From Salaquimonas sp041736675 (GTDB taxonomy: Bacteria; Pseudomonadota; Alphaproteobacteria; Rhizobiales; Rhizobiaceae): a stretch of 64,000 nucleotides of DNA. The notes beneath the pieces are model-generated. The model had not been told where the DNA came from. It saw only the letters and a list, made by a program, of their open reading frames with translations, and did no database searches. Shown here one piece after another: positions 8,512-16,462 of this stretch (position 1 is its first letter; every line of letters starts with the position of its first letter). A program made the position numbers and the translations under genes. The DNA lies in NCBI GenBank assembly GCA_041736675.1, contig JBGSTD010000046.1, positions 1 to 64,000 on the forward strand, given 5' to 3'.

Positions 8512-9813
8512 ATGATCCCCCGCTACTCCCGTCCGCAAATGGTTTCTGTCTGGTCACCGCAAACCAAGTTTCGGATCTGGTTCGAGATTGAAGCCCATGC
8601 GTCTGATGCATTGGCAGAGTTGGGCGTTATTCCGAAGGAAGCAGCCAGGATCATATGGGAAAAAGCCGGCGATGCTGTGTTCGATGTTGATCGCATCGAC
8701 GAAATCGAAGCAGTCACAAAGCACGACGTCATCGCCTTTTTGACCCACCTTTCAGAAATAGTAGGACCCGAAGCCCGCTTTGTTCACCAAGGCATGACCT
8801 CATCGGACGTTCTCGACACCTGTTTCAATGTGCAACTTGTTCGCGCTTCAGACATTCTCCTGGAAGACATGGACAGATTGCTTGCTGCGATCAAGACGCG
8901 CGCCTTCGAACACAAGGATACCGTCACCATCGGCAGATCACATGGCATTCATGCCGAGCCGGTCACCTTTGGCCTCAAACTTGCCCAGGCCTATGCAGAG
9001 TTCTCCAGATGTCGCGAGCGTCTCGTACTGGCCCGCAAGGAAATCGCCACTTGTGCAATTTCAGGTGCTGTCGGAACCTTTGCCAATATTGATCCAAGTG
9101 TTGAGGAACATGTAGCAAAGGCATTGGGTCTGGTGGCAGAGCCGGTATCAACGCAGGTTATTCCGCGCGACCGCCATGCCATGTATTTTGCCACACTCGG
9201 CGTCATCGCTTCTTCGGTGGAGCGTCTGGCAATCGAAATACGCCATTTACAGCGCACTGAAGTGCTCGAGGTGGAAGAGTTTTTTTCGCCTGGCCAAAAA
9301 GGCTCCTCGGCCATGCCACACAAACGCAATCCGGTCCTGACAGAAAACCTCACAGGTCTGGCGCGCCTTGTCAGAATGGCTGTTGTTCCGGCGATGGAGA
9401 ATGTGGCCCTATGGCATGAGCGTGATATATCCCACTCTTCGGTTGAGCGGATGATAGGTCCGGATACGACCATTACGCTCGACTTTGCACTTGCCCGCCT
9501 TACCGGGGTTATTGAAAAGTTGCTGGTATATCCGGAAAACATGATGAAAAACATGAACAAGTTTCGTGGACTTGTCCATTCCCAGCGTGTGTTGCTGGCC
9601 CTCACCCAGGCAGGTGTTTCGCGTGAAGATTCCTACCGGCTCGTTCAGCGTAACGCGATGAAAGTCTGGGAACGGGGAAAGGATTTTCTTGAGGAATTAC
9701 TCGCTGACAGCGAGGTAATGGCAGCCTTGAGTGAAGCGGAAATCCGCGAAAAATTCAATCTCGATTACCACACCAAACATGTCGATACGATCTTCAAACG
9801 CGTCTTTGGCTGA
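8512..9813 (+). CDS. purB: Adenylosuccinate lyase
   Basis: 433 residues from the ATG preceded by AAGGAAA. It catalyses two fumarate-releasing steps of purine synthesis: SAICAR to AICAR, and adenylosuccinate to AMP. The fumarase/aspartase signature GSSAMPHKRNP is present, as is the upstream TSSDVLDTCFNVQL, and the His of GRSHGIHAEP is in the expected place. Length is typical of the short bacterial form. An in-frame extension back to 8431 has no SD and does not look like family sequence. purC, purS, purQ and purL follow downstream, separated by accessory genes. Confidence 0.97.
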   Translation: MIPRYSRPQMVSVWSPQTKFRIWFEIEAHASDALAELGVIPKEAARIIWEKAGDAVFDVDRIDEIEAVTKHDVIAFLTHLSEIVGPEARFVHQGMTSSDVLDTCFNVQLVRASDILLEDMDRLLAAIKTRAFEHKDTVTIGRSHGIHAEPVTFGLKLAQAYAEFSRCRERLVLARKEIATCAISGAVGTFANIDPSVEEHVAKALGLVAEPVSTQVIPRDRHAMYFATLGVIASSVERLAIEIRHLQRTEVLEVEEFFSPGQKGSSAMPHKRNPVLTENLTGLARLVRMAVVPAMENVALWHERDISHSSVERMIGPDTTITLDFALARLTGVIEKLLVYPENMMKNMNKFRGLVHSQRVLLALTQAGVSREDSYRLVQRNAMKVWERGKDFLEELLADSEVMAALSEAEIREKFNLDYHTKHVDTIFKRVFG

Positions 9814-10115
9814 GAACACCAGGACAGCAAAACGTCTATCTGAAGCTGCATTTCTCCATATCAGGTGTAAACCGCTCGCATTTTGAGTCGTCAAATGCGG
9901 GACTGTCTTCTTATACACTCCAATTACTTGATTGCTTTCAACAAATATACAGTTTTAACACATCGACATTCTGATTACCGAAATTGAATTTATTATTAAC
10001 AATTTTATGGAATAAATTAATAAAATATTAACCTTGATATATACCATTTTAATAAAATATTAATCAATGGATTCCGAAGTATTAACCTTTCTGATATGCT
10101 CCGGGGATAATTTAA
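9814..10115. other. AT-rich intergenic region between purB and the RTX-like gene
   Basis: No gene is supportable here. The left part holds an imperfect inverted repeat (CGCATTT at 9877 and AAATGCG at 9893) that might weakly terminate purB but lacks a T-run. From about 9950 to 10100 the DNA is very AT-rich and contains two tandem CtrA-type boxes, listed separately. It is the likely promoter region of the downstream repeat protein. Confidence 0.6.
10017..10064. promoter_or_regulatory. Two tandem CtrA-type binding sites
   Basis: TTAATAAAATATTAAC at 10017-10032 is an exact TTAA-N7-TTAAC, the full CtrA consensus. The same 15 bases recur at 10049-10063 (TTAA-N7-TTAA), 32 bp away, which is three helical turns. 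CtrA is the master cell-cycle response regulator of alphaproteobacteria, phosphorylated through CckA; cckA is at 43-46 kb in this window. The sites lie 50-100 bp upstream of the RTX-like gene. In so AT-rich a stretch chance matches are possible, but an exact duplicated site at helical spacing is suggestive. Confidence 0.55.
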
Positions 10116-12179
10116 TTGTGTTCCCGGGGCATCATTTTGTACAATCCATCAGCAGACAATTTCAACAAGAGTAACTTCCTTGCTGATATGGCATCGAATC
10201 CGGGGAAGGTTCAAAATTACAAAGCAGCATCGAAATCAACCAAACGATCATTGAAAATTGCTGGCGCAGTAATCAGCGGCTTGGCCGCCTTTCTGGCAAC
10301 AACCCTTGAAAACAAGGCAGCACACAACGACGATGGTACCAATGAGGGAGAAGGCAACGAGACCCGGCAGGTACCAGGCTCTACATTATTGGATGCGATA
10401 AACACCCAAAGCGTGTCTGCTGATCTTTCAAATGAAAGCCAGTTGTTCTCCTCAGAAAATGAAGACATCCCGCATGTTTTCAAGAACGTCTCTGCAACAG
10501 AGGCGACAATTGCCGAAACGCGGCTATCCGCCTTGTTCGGTTCTTTTGAAACAAACGATGGGGCAGATCTCGGTTCAACGCAACAAAATGGCAACCTTCC
10601 TGGCGCAGATGCAACCCGAGGAATGGAGCTTGTCGGAACATTGGGTGCAACAAATCCTTCCTTCGACTTTCCAATATACGATGCAGCGCAAGCCACCTAT
10701 ATTCCGCCTACAACCAGTTCCGCCATGGGTACAAGCGATACACCATCCTTTGTCAAGGGATTGAACGGCAAGGACGGAACCGATGGCAAAGACGGTGTCA
10801 ACGGCAAGGAAGGAGCCGATGGCAAGGACGGTGCCGACGGCAAGGACGGTGCCAATGGCAAAGATGGTGTCAACGGCAAGGACGGTGCGGATGGCAAGGA
10901 TGGAGCCGATGGCAAAGACGGTGCCGACGGCAAAGACGGTGTCAACGGCAAGGACGGTGCCGATGGTAAGGACTGTGCCGACGGGGTCAATAGCGCTGGT
11001 GATACCTATCCATCAAAAGATTTGGTTGGCACCGATAAGACAGATATTCTCATCGGCGGCGATGGCGATGACAGATTGATTGGCATGGGCGGGAAAGACT
11101 ATCTCAGCGGCGGAAAGGGCGCCGACTTTCTCGATGGTGGCGATGGCCTTGATGATGTTGCCGAATACGAGACATCTCACTCTGGTGTTCACATCAGCCT
11201 GATGGAAGGCATCGCTTTTGGCGGTGACGCCGAGGGAGACGTGCTAGCCAATATCGAATTTCTGCACGGATCAATGTTTAATGATTTTCTTGAAGGTGAC
11301 GATATTTCAAACCGGTTGGTAGGTCGCCTTGGGGATGACATTCTGCACGGACTGGGCGGCGACGATCGAATGCTCGCCGGTATGGGCGCAGACACCCTGG
11401 ACGGCGGAGCAGGCATTGATACGGCTGACTATTCCTGGTCGGATCAGGGCGTTATTGTCGATCTGTCAACAGGAGTTGGTCAGGGTGGAGAGGCGGAAGG
11501 CGATGCCTTGATCTCGATTGAAAACCTGTCCGGGTCCATGGGAAATGACACATTGACCGGCGACGGCGGAGACAACCGTCTTTGGGGAATGGAAGGCGAT
11601 GACGTCCTTCATGGTGGGGACGGCAATGACGGTCTTGCAGGCGGCGAAGGCGCTGACATACTCGATGGCGGCAATGGCATTGATATCGCCGACTATTCGG
11701 ATGCTGCCAGAGGGGTAACCCTCAGCCTCGAAAAGGGCGGCATTTCCGGCGAGGCTGCCGGCGACACCTATCTCAACATTGAGAATGTCTATGGTTCGGA
11801 TTTTGCCGACAACATTTCAGGAGACAATGGCAGCAACCGCCTTGTCGGCAATGGAGGCGACGATGTCCTGTACGGTGCAGGCGGTAATGACTACCTGATA
11901 GGCGGTTTGGGAAATGATATTTTGATCGGCGGTACCGGCGCTGACGTGTTTGTATTTGAAGGAGAATTCGGGGACGACGTTGTTACCGATATGTGGGCTG
12001 GTCCCTCCAGAACCGACCGCATATGGCTAAAAGGCCAGGGAATTGATGATTGGTCTGAACTTCAATCAGTCATGTCCCAAAACGGTAGTGACGTCGTCCT
12101 GAACCTGGAAGGTGGTTCGATCACCCTTGCAGACATGACAATGGAACAATTGCACATGGATGATTTCATTTTCGGATAG
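10116..12179 (+). CDS. Collagen-like / RTX (hemolysin-type Ca-binding) repeat protein
   Basis: About 687 residues from the TTG at 10116, or 663 from the ATG at 10188; neither start has a convincing SD. Order: basic N-terminus, a hydrophobic stretch (IAGAVISGLAAFLATTL, about residues 49-65), an acidic low-complexity linker, twelve collagen-like GKDGxx hexapeptides at about residues 218-289, then from about residue 312 several RTX nonapeptide blocks (GGxGxDxLxGG) alternating with DxADYSxxxxGVxVxL beta-roll segments, and an acidic C-terminus ending DDFIFG. RTX proteins bind calcium and usually leave the cell by type 1 secretion using a C-terminal signal. No secretion genes are adjacent, and the hydrophobic N-terminus is unusual. 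An extracellular or surface structural role is inferred. Confidence 0.75.
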   Translation: MCSRGIILYNPSADNFNKSNFLADMASNPGKVQNYKAASKSTKRSLKIAGAVISGLAAFLATTLENKAAHNDDGTNEGEGNETRQVPGSTLLDAINTQSVSADLSNESQLFSSENEDIPHVFKNVSATEATIAETRLSALFGSFETNDGADLGSTQQNGNLPGADATRGMELVGTLGATNPSFDFPIYDAAQATYIPPTTSSAMGTSDTPSFVKGLNGKDGTDGKDGVNGKEGADGKDGADGKDGANGKDGVNGKDGADGKDGADGKDGADGKDGVNGKDGADGKDCADGVNSAGDTYPSKDLVGTDKTDILIGGDGDDRLIGMGGKDYLSGGKGADFLDGGDGLDDVAEYETSHSGVHISLMEGIAFGGDAEGDVLANIEFLHGSMFNDFLEGDDISNRLVGRLGDDILHGLGGDDRMLAGMGADTLDGGAGIDTADYSWSDQGVIVDLSTGVGQGGEAEGDALISIENLSGSMGNDTLTGDGGDNRLWGMEGDDVLHGGDGNDGLAGGEGADILDGGNGIDIADYSDAARGVTLSLEKGGISGEAAGDTYLNIENVYGSDFADNISGDNGSNRLVGNGGDDVLYGAGGNDYLIGGLGNDILIGGTGADVFVFEGEFGDDVVTDMWAGPSRTDRIWLKGQGIDDWSELQSVMSQNGSDVVLNLEGGSITLADMTMEQLHMDDFIFG
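10767..10982 (+). repeat. Collagen-like 18-bp tandem repeat (12 units)
   Basis: Twelve 18-bp units encode Gly-Lys-Asp-Gly-X-Y hexapeptides (X-Y is Ala-Asp, Val-Asn, Ala-Asn or Thr-Asp). Two units differ: unit 3 has Glu instead of Asp (GKEGAD), and the last reads GKDCAD because a Gly codon GGT is TGT, placing a Cys that breaks the Gly-X-Y periodicity. The near-identical DNA units should make the array prone to length change by slippage. Confidence 0.9.
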
Positions 12180-12323
12180 GCCATCTTCCAGACTATTGCG
12201 ATAAGTCGATACTTGTCGAAATCTCCCGCATTCTTACAACTGTCAATATATGTGATTTTTCCAACCGGAATTCAGCCTTGGTTATGCGCTAGCGTCAGGT
12301 AGTTCAAAACAAGGAGGTCTATC

Positions 12324-12587
12324 ATGGCATACGAACACGATTACCGCCGTACGAGCAATCCGACGGACTACGGCAACGTCGGCGATACAAGAATGAGTTC
12401 CCGCGCAATTCTCATTGCACTCGGAATTATTGCACTGATTGTTGTTGCACTGATTGCATTTGCCCCGGCTGACACATCCGGCTTGAGGGACGTGACCGGC
12501 TCGACAACACCGGCAACACCACCTGCAACGGTTCCTGCAGAACCAGTGCCTTCAACTCCGCTGAACAACACTGCGCCGGCCCAATAA
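12324..12587 (+). CDS. Small single-pass membrane protein, unknown
   Basis: 87 residues with an exceptionally strong SD (AAGGAGGT) just upstream of the ATG. A polar N-terminus (MAYEHDYRRTSNPTDYGN) is followed by one transmembrane helix (about residues 28-47, ILIALGIIALIVVALIAF) and a Thr/Pro/Ala-rich tail. I do not recognise a characterised family; short proteins of this layout are common in Hyphomicrobiales. It stands alone between the RTX-like gene and the hydrolase gene. The strong SD suggests high translation. Confidence 0.7.
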   Translation: MAYEHDYRRTSNPTDYGNVGDTRMSSRAILIALGIIALIVVALIAFAPADTSGLRDVTGSTTPATPPATVPAEPVPSTPLNNTAPAQ

Positions 12588-12695
12588 CAGTGTGGCAGGC
12601 CTGAAAGAAAGTTGCTCTAACAGAACGTGTCGCAGTGATGAGTTTTCAACGACGCATCTGTTGACAAGTACAGCGTGAAACCCCATTTGCGGGGA

Positions 12696-13256
12696 ATGAA
12701 AACGAGCGATGCAGACATACTTATTGTACCTGGCTACAAGGGTGCTGGAAACGACCATTGGCAAACCCGTTGGGAAAGCAGATTGTCTACTGCCAAACGG
12801 GTGCCAATGGGCGATTGGCACAAACCGGTTTTTGATGACTGGAAGGCCAATCTCCTCGAAGCAGTTTCCAAGACACAAAAGCCTGTCATATTGGTTGGCC
12901 ATTCGATTGGCTGCCAGGTGATAGTCCAGTGCGCGAGGGAATTTGCCAAACCAGTTACAGGAGCATTTCTGGTTGCGCCGCCAGATGTGGCCAATCCCGC
13001 AATCCGCCCCAAACATTTGTTGACCTTTGGACCCGCCCCGACCGATCCGCTTCCATTTCCTTCGGTGGTCATAGCAAGCCGGAACGATCATTTCTGCTCA
13101 CACGCTGTGGCAGAGGAAATGGCAGCAAATTGGGGTTCCCTGTTTATGGACGCAGGCGAAAGCGGGCACATAAACGGTGAAAGCGGCCACGGTCCCTGGC
13201 CTGAAGGCTTGATGGTATTTTCAAAATTCATGAATACGCTGAAAGTACCACTATGA
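12696..13256 (+). CDS. RBBP9/YdeN-family alpha/beta hydrolase
   Basis: 186 residues from the ATG at 12696; a GTG at 12675 would add seven. It opens with the family signature ILIVPGYKGAGNDHWQTRW, followed by the nucleophile elbow GHSIGCQV (catalytic Ser), and ends with GHINGESGHGPWPEG, which carries the catalytic His. RBBP9-type proteins are serine hydrolases of unknown natural substrate. A strong bidirectional terminator follows directly, shared with the convergent DUF1476 gene. Confidence 0.85.
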   Translation: MKTSDADILIVPGYKGAGNDHWQTRWESRLSTAKRVPMGDWHKPVFDDWKANLLEAVSKTQKPVILVGHSIGCQVIVQCAREFAKPVTGAFLVAPPDVANPAIRPKHLLTFGPAPTDPLPFPSVVIASRNDHFCSHAVAEEMAANWGSLFMDAGESGHINGESGHGPWPEGLMVFSKFMNTLKVPL

Positions 13257-13258
13257 AA

Positions 13259-13293
13259 TAAAAAACCCGGCTCGCAATGAACCGGGTTTTTTT
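13259..13293. terminator. Bidirectional rho-independent terminator
   Basis: The stem AAAACCCGG / CCGGGTTTT with a loop of about ten bases is flanked by an A-run on the left and a T-run on the right, so it can stop transcription from the hydrolase gene (+) and the DUF1476 gene (-). Confidence 0.9.
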
Positions 13294-13310
13294 AATTAAA
13301 CGATCAAAAA

Positions 13311-13634
13311 TCAGAGTTCGTTTTTGATCTGGTCTATGGCTTTTGCCATCAACTCGTCCATGGTTCTGCGCAACTGATGATCAGATTGTTCAACGCCTGC
13401 TGCGTCAAGGTCTGCCCTCACCTTGCGAAACACGTCTTCATCGCCAGCCTCTTCAAAATCGGCACGAATAACTTCCTTGGCATATTCCTGTGCCGAATCG
13501 GCATTTTTGCCCATCAAATCCGCCGCCCAAAGGCCCAAAAGTTTGTTACGACGGGCTTCCGCTTTGAATTGCAATGCCTCATCATGGGCAAACTTCTTTT
13601 CAAATGCGTCGCCGCGATCATCCATTCCACTCAT
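13311..13634 (-). CDS. DUF1476 protein, F1-ATPase inhibitor zeta subunit
   Basis: 107 residues, full-length for the family: MDDRGDAFEKKFAHDEALQF at the start, then the conserved ARRNKLLGLWAADLMG and a helical C-terminus. In Paracoccus the homologous zeta subunit inserts its N-terminal helix into F1 and blocks ATP hydrolysis, the alphaproteobacterial counterpart of mitochondrial IF1. An SD (AGGAGG) precedes the start. It faces purC divergently, which is its usual position in this order. Confidence 0.9.
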   Translation of the reverse strand: MSGMDDRGDAFEKKFAHDEALQFKAEARRNKLLGLWAADLMGKNADSAQEYAKEVIRADFEEAGDEDVFRKVRADLDAAGVEQSDHQLRRTMDELMAKAIDQIKNEL

Positions 13635-13913
13635 AAAGACCTCCTTTGAATTGGTGAGTCAGCATATAAGGTGCTTCGATGAAGATTTGAAGAGGAAAAG
13701 GACAACTTACCTGTAGAATAATCATGCCCTGCCTCATCGCAATATTGTTAATTGCGGTTCAATTCTCTAAACAGGAACTTACTGAACGCAAAAAGCAGAT
13801 TCCGAAGCGCCCTGCCCGATCACTTTGCCGGATCGCTGACAGACTTTGCTTTTCAAACCAGGCATCCGGTTCCAATGTTACAGGTTCTGGAAATTGCCCC
13901 TTGGGATAAACTA

Positions 13914-14696
13914 ATGTCAAAACGTCGCCGCATTTACGAAGGCAAGGCCAAAATTCTGTATGAAGGCCCTGAGCCGGGAACCCTCATCCAGTTTTTCAAG
14001 GATGATGCCACAGCATTCAATGCCAAGAAGCATGAAATCATCGACGGAAAAGGCGTGTTGAACAACCGGATTTCCGAGCACATTTTTACCCAGCTCAACA
14101 GGATCGGCATTCCGACCCACTTCATCAAGCGCCTCAACATGCGCGAACAACTGATCAAGGAAGTCGAGATCATCCCGCTCGAAGTGGTCGTGCGTAATGT
14201 TGCAGCAGGATCGCTTTCCCAGCGCCTGGGTATACCCGAGGGAGAAGTGCTGCCGCGTTCGATTATCGAATTCTATTACAAGAAGGATGAATTGAACGAT
14301 CCCATGGTATCCGAAGAGCATATCACTGCTTTCGGCTGGGCCTCTCCACCGGAAATTGATGACATCATGTCACTTGCTGTCCGGATCAACGATTTTCTTT
14401 CAGGCCTCTTCCTTGGTATCGGCATTCAACTGGTCGACTTCAAAATCGAACTGGGCCGCCTTTATGAAGGCGACATGATGCGCATTGTGCTTGCCGACGA
14501 GATTTCGCCGGACAGTTGCCGCCTTTGGGATATCAACACCAATGAGAAAATGGACAAGGACCGCTTTCGTCGCGATCTCGGCGGAATGCTGGAAGCCTAC
14601 CGCGAGGTTGCAAACCGGCTTGGCATTCTCAATGAAAACGAGCCGCCGCGAGGCAAAGGGCCAGTGCTGGTAAAATCAGACAAACCGCAAAAGTGA
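13914..14696 (+). CDS. purC: Phosphoribosylaminoimidazole-succinocarboxamide synthase
   Basis: 260 residues from the ATG giving MSKRRRIYEGKAKILYEG, the usual N-terminus. SAICAR synthetase joins CAIR and aspartate using ATP. The signatures FKDDATAFNAKK, EVVVRNVAAGSLSQRLG and VDFKIELGR are all intact, and EISPDSCRLWD contains the substrate-binding region. The in-frame extension to 13752 does not resemble the family. purS and purQ follow on the same strand. Confidence 0.96.
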   Translation: MSKRRRIYEGKAKILYEGPEPGTLIQFFKDDATAFNAKKHEIIDGKGVLNNRISEHIFTQLNRIGIPTHFIKRLNMREQLIKEVEIIPLEVVVRNVAAGSLSQRLGIPEGEVLPRSIIEFYYKKDELNDPMVSEEHITAFGWASPPEIDDIMSLAVRINDFLSGLFLGIGIQLVDFKIELGRLYEGDMMRIVLADEISPDSCRLWDINTNEKMDKDRFRRDLGGMLEAYREVANRLGILNENEPPRGKGPVLVKSDKPQK

Positions 14697-14700
14697 TTCA

Positions 14701-14741
14701 TTCTCAAATGGATATCTTTAAAAGATGATTCTATTTGAGAA
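14701..14741 (+). promoter_or_regulatory. Long hairpin in the purC-purS spacer
   Basis: TTCTCAAAT at 14701-14709 pairs perfectly with ATTTGAGAA at 14733-14741, and inside lies a second stem (ATCTT at 14714, AAGAT at 14722). No T-run follows, so this is not a classical terminator. It could mark an mRNA processing or stability point between purC and purS. The structure is seen directly; the function is inferred. Confidence 0.5.
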
Positions 14742-14773
14742 GCATTGAACGTCCGAAACAAGAGCCGAATACA

Positions 14774-15019
14774 ATGATAAAAGCACGCGTAACCGTTACC
14801 CTCAAAAATGGCGTTCTAGACCCGCAGGGCAAGGCAATTGAGAATGGCCTTGGTTCATTGGGGTTCAAGGGTGTCGGCTCCGTACGTCAGGGCAAGGTGT
14901 TTGATATTCAATTGGACACCAAGGATCCTGTTTCTGCCAAATCCAGCCTTGAAACCATGTGCGAAAAGCTTTTGGCGAACACGGTGATCGAAGACTACGC
15001 GGTGGAGATTTTGAAATGA
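14774..15019 (+). CDS. purS: Phosphoribosylformylglycinamidine synthase subunit PurS
   Basis: 81 residues beginning MIKARVTVTLKNGVLDPQGK, the standard PurS N-terminus, with GVGSVRQGKVFDI in the middle. PurS is the small structural subunit of the three-part FGAM synthase with PurQ (glutaminase) and PurL (synthetase), allowing ammonia transfer between them. Its stop codon overlaps the purQ start by ATGA (15016-15019), so the two are translationally coupled. A TTG extension to 14735 is not family-like. Confidence 0.95.
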   Translation: MIKARVTVTLKNGVLDPQGKAIENGLGSLGFKGVGSVRQGKVFDIQLDTKDPVSAKSSLETMCEKLLANTVIEDYAVEILK

Positions 15020-15696
15020 CATCGGCAGTCATTCAGTTCCCGGGTTCAAATCGCGACCGCGACATGATTGCAGCTCTGACCAAAATCAGCGGCAAGGCGC
15101 CTCAACTGATCTGGCACACACAGACCGAAATCCCGGAAGCTGATCTTTATGTCATTCCGGGCGGCTTTTCATTTGGTGATTATCTGCGCTCGGGAGCAAT
15201 TGCCGCCCGCTCGCCGGTTATGGACGCATTGCGTGCCAAGGCCGATAAAGGCCACCGAGTATTAGGTGTCTGCAACGGTTTTCAGACGTTGACCGAAGCT
15301 GGTCTGCTACCAGGAGCATTGATGCGGAATGCGGGTCTGCGTTTTGTCTGCAAGGAAGTCATGCTTGAAGTTGAAAATTCAGCGACAGTATTTACCAACC
15401 AATACAAAAAAGGACAGCTTCTGCGATGTCCGGTTGCCCATCATGACGGCAATTATTTTGCTGATGCCAAAACCCTGAAATCGATCGAGGATCATGGCCA
15501 AGTAGCCTTTCGCTATGCCAATGGCACGAACCCGAATGGTTCGCTCAACAACATTGCCGGAATAACCAATTCTGCCGGGAATGTGTTGGGCATGATGCCT
15601 CATCCGGAAAACCTGATTGAGCCTGCTCATGGCGGTCTTGATGGCAGGGCATTGTTTGAATCTGCCCTGAACATGATGGAAAAGAGTGCCGCATGA
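15016..15696 (+). CDS. purQ: Phosphoribosylformylglycinamidine synthase subunit PurQ
   Basis: 226 residues. This is a class I glutamine amidotransferase: oxyanion strand GGFSFGDYLRSGAIA, nucleophile elbow GVCNGFQTL (catalytic Cys), and the His/Glu pair in MMPHPENLIEPAHGG. It supplies ammonia to PurL for conversion of FGAR to FGAM. The start overlaps purS (ATGA) and the stop overlaps the following lipoprotein gene (ATGA, 15693-15696), so three genes are chained. Confidence 0.96.
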   Translation: MTSAVIQFPGSNRDRDMIAALTKISGKAPQLIWHTQTEIPEADLYVIPGGFSFGDYLRSGAIAARSPVMDALRAKADKGHRVLGVCNGFQTLTEAGLLPGALMRNAGLRFVCKEVMLEVENSATVFTNQYKKGQLLRCPVAHHDGNYFADAKTLKSIEDHGQVAFRYANGTNPNGSLNNIAGITNSAGNVLGMMPHPENLIEPAHGGLDGRALFESALNMMEKSAA

Positions 15697-16115
15697 AGCC
15701 GGTTATTAACCGTTTGGCGATGGTTGGGTTGATCTGGATTGGCATTGCAGCCACCGGCTGCCAGAACAAGAAAGCGGAACTTAAGCCGGAATCGCGCCGC
15801 GATAATTCAGGCGCAGTTGCAATGCTGCAAACCATCAACCACAATGCCCAGACTTGCTGGATGAAGTCTAAAGACAAGGATTTCCGCAACTATCGGGTAA
15901 TTCCGGAACTCGACACACGCACAGGCAAACCGCGTATTTTGATCGTCAAAGCAAAAGCAGCTCAAGGCTTGCCGCAATATGTGATCGAGGGAGTGGGAAC
16001 TCCTGCCCGAATATCGACCTATGGACCACTCGGATCAGATGCCTTGGGAACACGCATGAATCAGGACATCAGTCGTTGGCAGGCCGGCGGCAAAGGGTGT
16101 TCGGCCCAAGGTTAA
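15693..16115 (+). CDS. Putative lipoprotein, unknown function
   Basis: 140 residues. The signal sequence has a hydrophobic core and a lipobox (IAATGC, Cys about residue 23). The mature part is soluble-looking and contains one further Cys pair (QTCWM and KGCSAQ) that could form a disulfide. I do not recognise the family; a lipoprotein trailing purQ is seen in relatives, as far as I recall. Its start overlaps the purQ stop by ATGA, so it is translated with the purine genes although a purine role is not evident. Confidence 0.75.
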   Translation: MKPVINRLAMVGLIWIGIAATGCQNKKAELKPESRRDNSGAVAMLQTINHNAQTCWMKSKDKDFRNYRVIPELDTRTGKPRILIVKAKAAQGLPQYVIEGVGTPARISTYGPLGSDALGTRMNQDISRWQAGGKGCSAQG

Positions 16116-16120
16116 CAGGC

Positions 16121-16372
16121 TTAATCCCAAAAACCTCGTCCAGCTTCGCGCTCGGCTTCGCCGCGTGAAACACCAATATCGCGCAAAATTCTTTCGTCGA
16201 GTTCAAGCAATTGCTTGCGGCTGCGATAACGGTCGGCGTGCAATTTGTAGTCGGCGCGGACGAACAACAAAAACTGCCAACCTTTACGCAGATACTGTAA
16301 CATCAGACTCCCCAAACCCGACCGGGTCGACGACGCTCCACCAGTTGTATTTAAAGAATGAGAGTCAGACAT
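16121..16372 (-). CDS. DUF1127 domain protein
   Basis: 83 residues. The C-terminal 40 or so carry the DUF1127 pattern: LLELDERILRDIGVSRGEAEREAGRGFW. Small DUF1127 proteins are arginine-rich; some in alphaproteobacteria influence RNA turnover, phosphate uptake or stress adaptation. The N-terminus is Ser/Gly-rich with no known domain. It is divergent from the MocR-type regulator, and its start codon overlaps one of the ATTGTACC repeats of the shared promoter, so it is a likely target of that regulator. Confidence 0.85.
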   Translation of the reverse strand: MSDSHSLNTTGGASSTRSGLGSLMLQYLRKGWQFLLFVRADYKLHADRYRSRKQLLELDERILRDIGVSRGEAEREAGRGFWD

Positions 16373-16461
16373 TGTACCAATTGTACCTATTTTAGTTGTT
16401 AAAATTTACACATTGTGCTTATCAATTGACTCCTCAAAAGAGTCAAAGTAAACATTGTACC
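16371..16461. promoter_or_regulatory. Direct-repeat operator between DUF1127 and MocR genes
   Basis: ATTGTACC occurs at 16371-16378, 16380-16387 and 16454-16461, with a variant ATTGTGCT at 16412-16419. The start-to-start offsets are 9, 32 and 42 bp, so the last three fall close to one helical face. The outer two overlap or abut the start codons of the DUF1127 gene and the regulator. A perfect inverted repeat, TTGACTC-N7-GAGTCAA, sits at 16426-16446. MocR-type regulators typically bind direct repeats in such divergent promoters, so this is probably an autoregulatory operator. Confidence 0.65.
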
Positions 16462-16462
16462 C

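Noticed and set aside
10767..10982. Regular 18-bp repeats as a possible CRISPR array
   Set aside because: There are no unique spacers; units are contiguous and coding, giving a periodic protein repeat.
10697..10990. Minus-strand ORF of repeated Pro-Ser-Leu units
   Set aside because: It is the antisense reading of the collagen-like repeat; the plus-strand frame is continuous with RTX domains.
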